From AC-32 sp963765785 (GTDB taxonomy: Bacteria; Actinomycetota; Thermoleophilia; Gaiellales; Gaiellaceae), in assembly GCA_963765785.1 (NCBI GenBank), contig CAVXXW010000018.1, positions 248,001 to 312,000 on the forward strand: a stretch of DNA of 64,000 nt, given 5' to 3'. The position numbers and the translations under genes are program-made. The notes under the pieces are model-generated. The model was not told the origin of the DNA. It saw only the letters and a list, made by a program, of their open reading frames with translations, and did not search any database. Shown piece after piece: positions 63,619 to 64,000 of this stretch (positions within the stretch are counted from its first letter, which is position 1; every line of letters begins with the position of its first letter).

Positions 63619-64000
63619 GTGATCCTCGGGCTCGAGACCTCCTGCGACGAGACGGCGGCGGCGCTCCTCGAAGGAGGCACCATCCGCTCGAGTGTCGTCT
63701 CCTCGCAGGCCGACCTGCACGCGCGGTTTGGCGGGGTGGTGCCGGAGGTCGCCTCTCGTCGGCACCTCGAGCTCGTCATGCCGGTCGTGCGCGAGGCACT
63801 CGGCGAGGCGGACGCCTCGCTCGACGACGTGGATGCGGTCGCGGTCACGCAGGGGCCCGGCCTGATCGGCGCCCTGCTCGTCGGGCTGAGCGCGGCGAAG
63901 GCGCTGGCGTGGGGGCGGGACCTGCCGCTGATCCCCGTGAACCACCTGCACGGCCACGTCGCGTCGCTCTACCTCGAGCCGGACCCGCTCGAGGCGCCGT
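63619..64000 (+). CDS. tsaD: tRNA t6A37 threonylcarbamoyltransferase TsaD, N-terminal part cut by the window edge
   Basis: From GTG 63619 the frame reads VILGLETSCDETAAALLEGG, then GGVVPEVASRRHLE, VAVTQGPGLIGALLVGLSAAKALA and NHLHGHVASLYLE, the TsaD (Gcp/YgjD) pattern with the metal-binding HxxxH of NHLHGH. It transfers the threonylcarbamoyl group to A37 with TsaB and TsaE. 127 codons are present and the C-terminal part lies outside the window. It is divergent from the cupin gene, with 33 bases between. Confidence 0.95.
   Translation, partial: MILGLETSCDETAAALLEGGTIRSSVVSSQADLHARFGGVVPEVASRRHLELVMPVVREALGEADASLDDVDAVAVTQGPGLIGALLVGLSAAKALAWGRDLPLIPVNHLHGHVASLYLEPDPLEAP

Overview
The window is high-GC DNA packed with genes, with GTG, TTG and probably CTG starts and many 1-60 base overlaps. 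The gene content and order (rpsT | murJ, lepA-hemW-hrcA-dnaJ-prmA-mtaB-HIT-yqeY, phoH-ybeY-dgkA-cdd, era, deoC with paired aldehyde dehydrogenases, polA, rpsA-coaE, uvrB, uvrA, tsaE-tsaB-rimI-tsaD) fit a chromosome of a deep-branching actinobacterium, most likely class Thermoleophilia (Gaiellales/Solirubrobacterales type). This placement is inferred from protein style and synteny; no search was run.

Layout. 1-10067: start of rpsT on the minus strand, then murJ, an acetyltransferase and the lepA-to-yqeY translation and protein-folding operon. 10113-14337: phoH, ybeY, a fused lipid kinase/phosphatase, cytidine deaminase, era and a HAD phosphatase. 14348-20043: deoC, a secreted metallopeptidase on the opposite strand, an aldehyde dehydrogenase operon with a catalytically incomplete half-size partner, and a TrpC-like barrel lacking the catalytic lysines. 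20040-23247: two copies of a long covarying palindromic repeat on either side of a GT-C glycosyltransferase gene, pfkA, and tRNA-Leu(CAA) with a duplicated 5' half. 23248-31441: a branched-chain amino acid ABC system (binding protein, two permeases, two ATPases) followed by a polar amino acid ABC system. 31438-39269: a frameshifted LarA-like gene, a GNAT gene, polA, and an overlapping HD-GYP/GGDEF pair. 39314-45935: rpsA, coaE, a lytic transglycosylase, then an operon of a ribbon-helix-helix protein, a 31-residue peptide, a DUF4097 protein and two MFS transporters. 45932-55638: uvrB and uvrA, with small membrane proteins, a phosphoesterase, a decayed AI-2E transporter and a GT2 glycosyltransferase between them. 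55635-64000: panB, panC and a DUF2520 dehydrogenase, a sensor kinase, a family-4 uracil-DNA glycosylase and the t6A tRNA-modification genes, with tsaD cut by the window end.

Regulation visible in the sequence. Many genes have a TANNNT -10 element ending 6-10 bases before the start codon, which points to widespread leaderless transcription. In four places the stop codon of the upstream gene forms the first half of the next gene's -10 box. A LexA/SOS box overlaps the -35 of uvrA. A perfect 9-base inverted repeat overlaps the promoter of the ribbon-helix-helix gene and is a likely autoregulatory operator.

Most unusual content: (1) the 168-170 base structured repeat at 20040-20207 and 21621-21790, whose ends coincide with stop codons and whose helices differ between copies by compensatory changes around a nearly invariant core; (2) the RHH/31-aa peptide/DUF4097/MFS operon, in which the tiny peptide shares an LPxGHVEVR motif with the regulator; (3) several genes whose best start is non-canonical (CTG or ATC).
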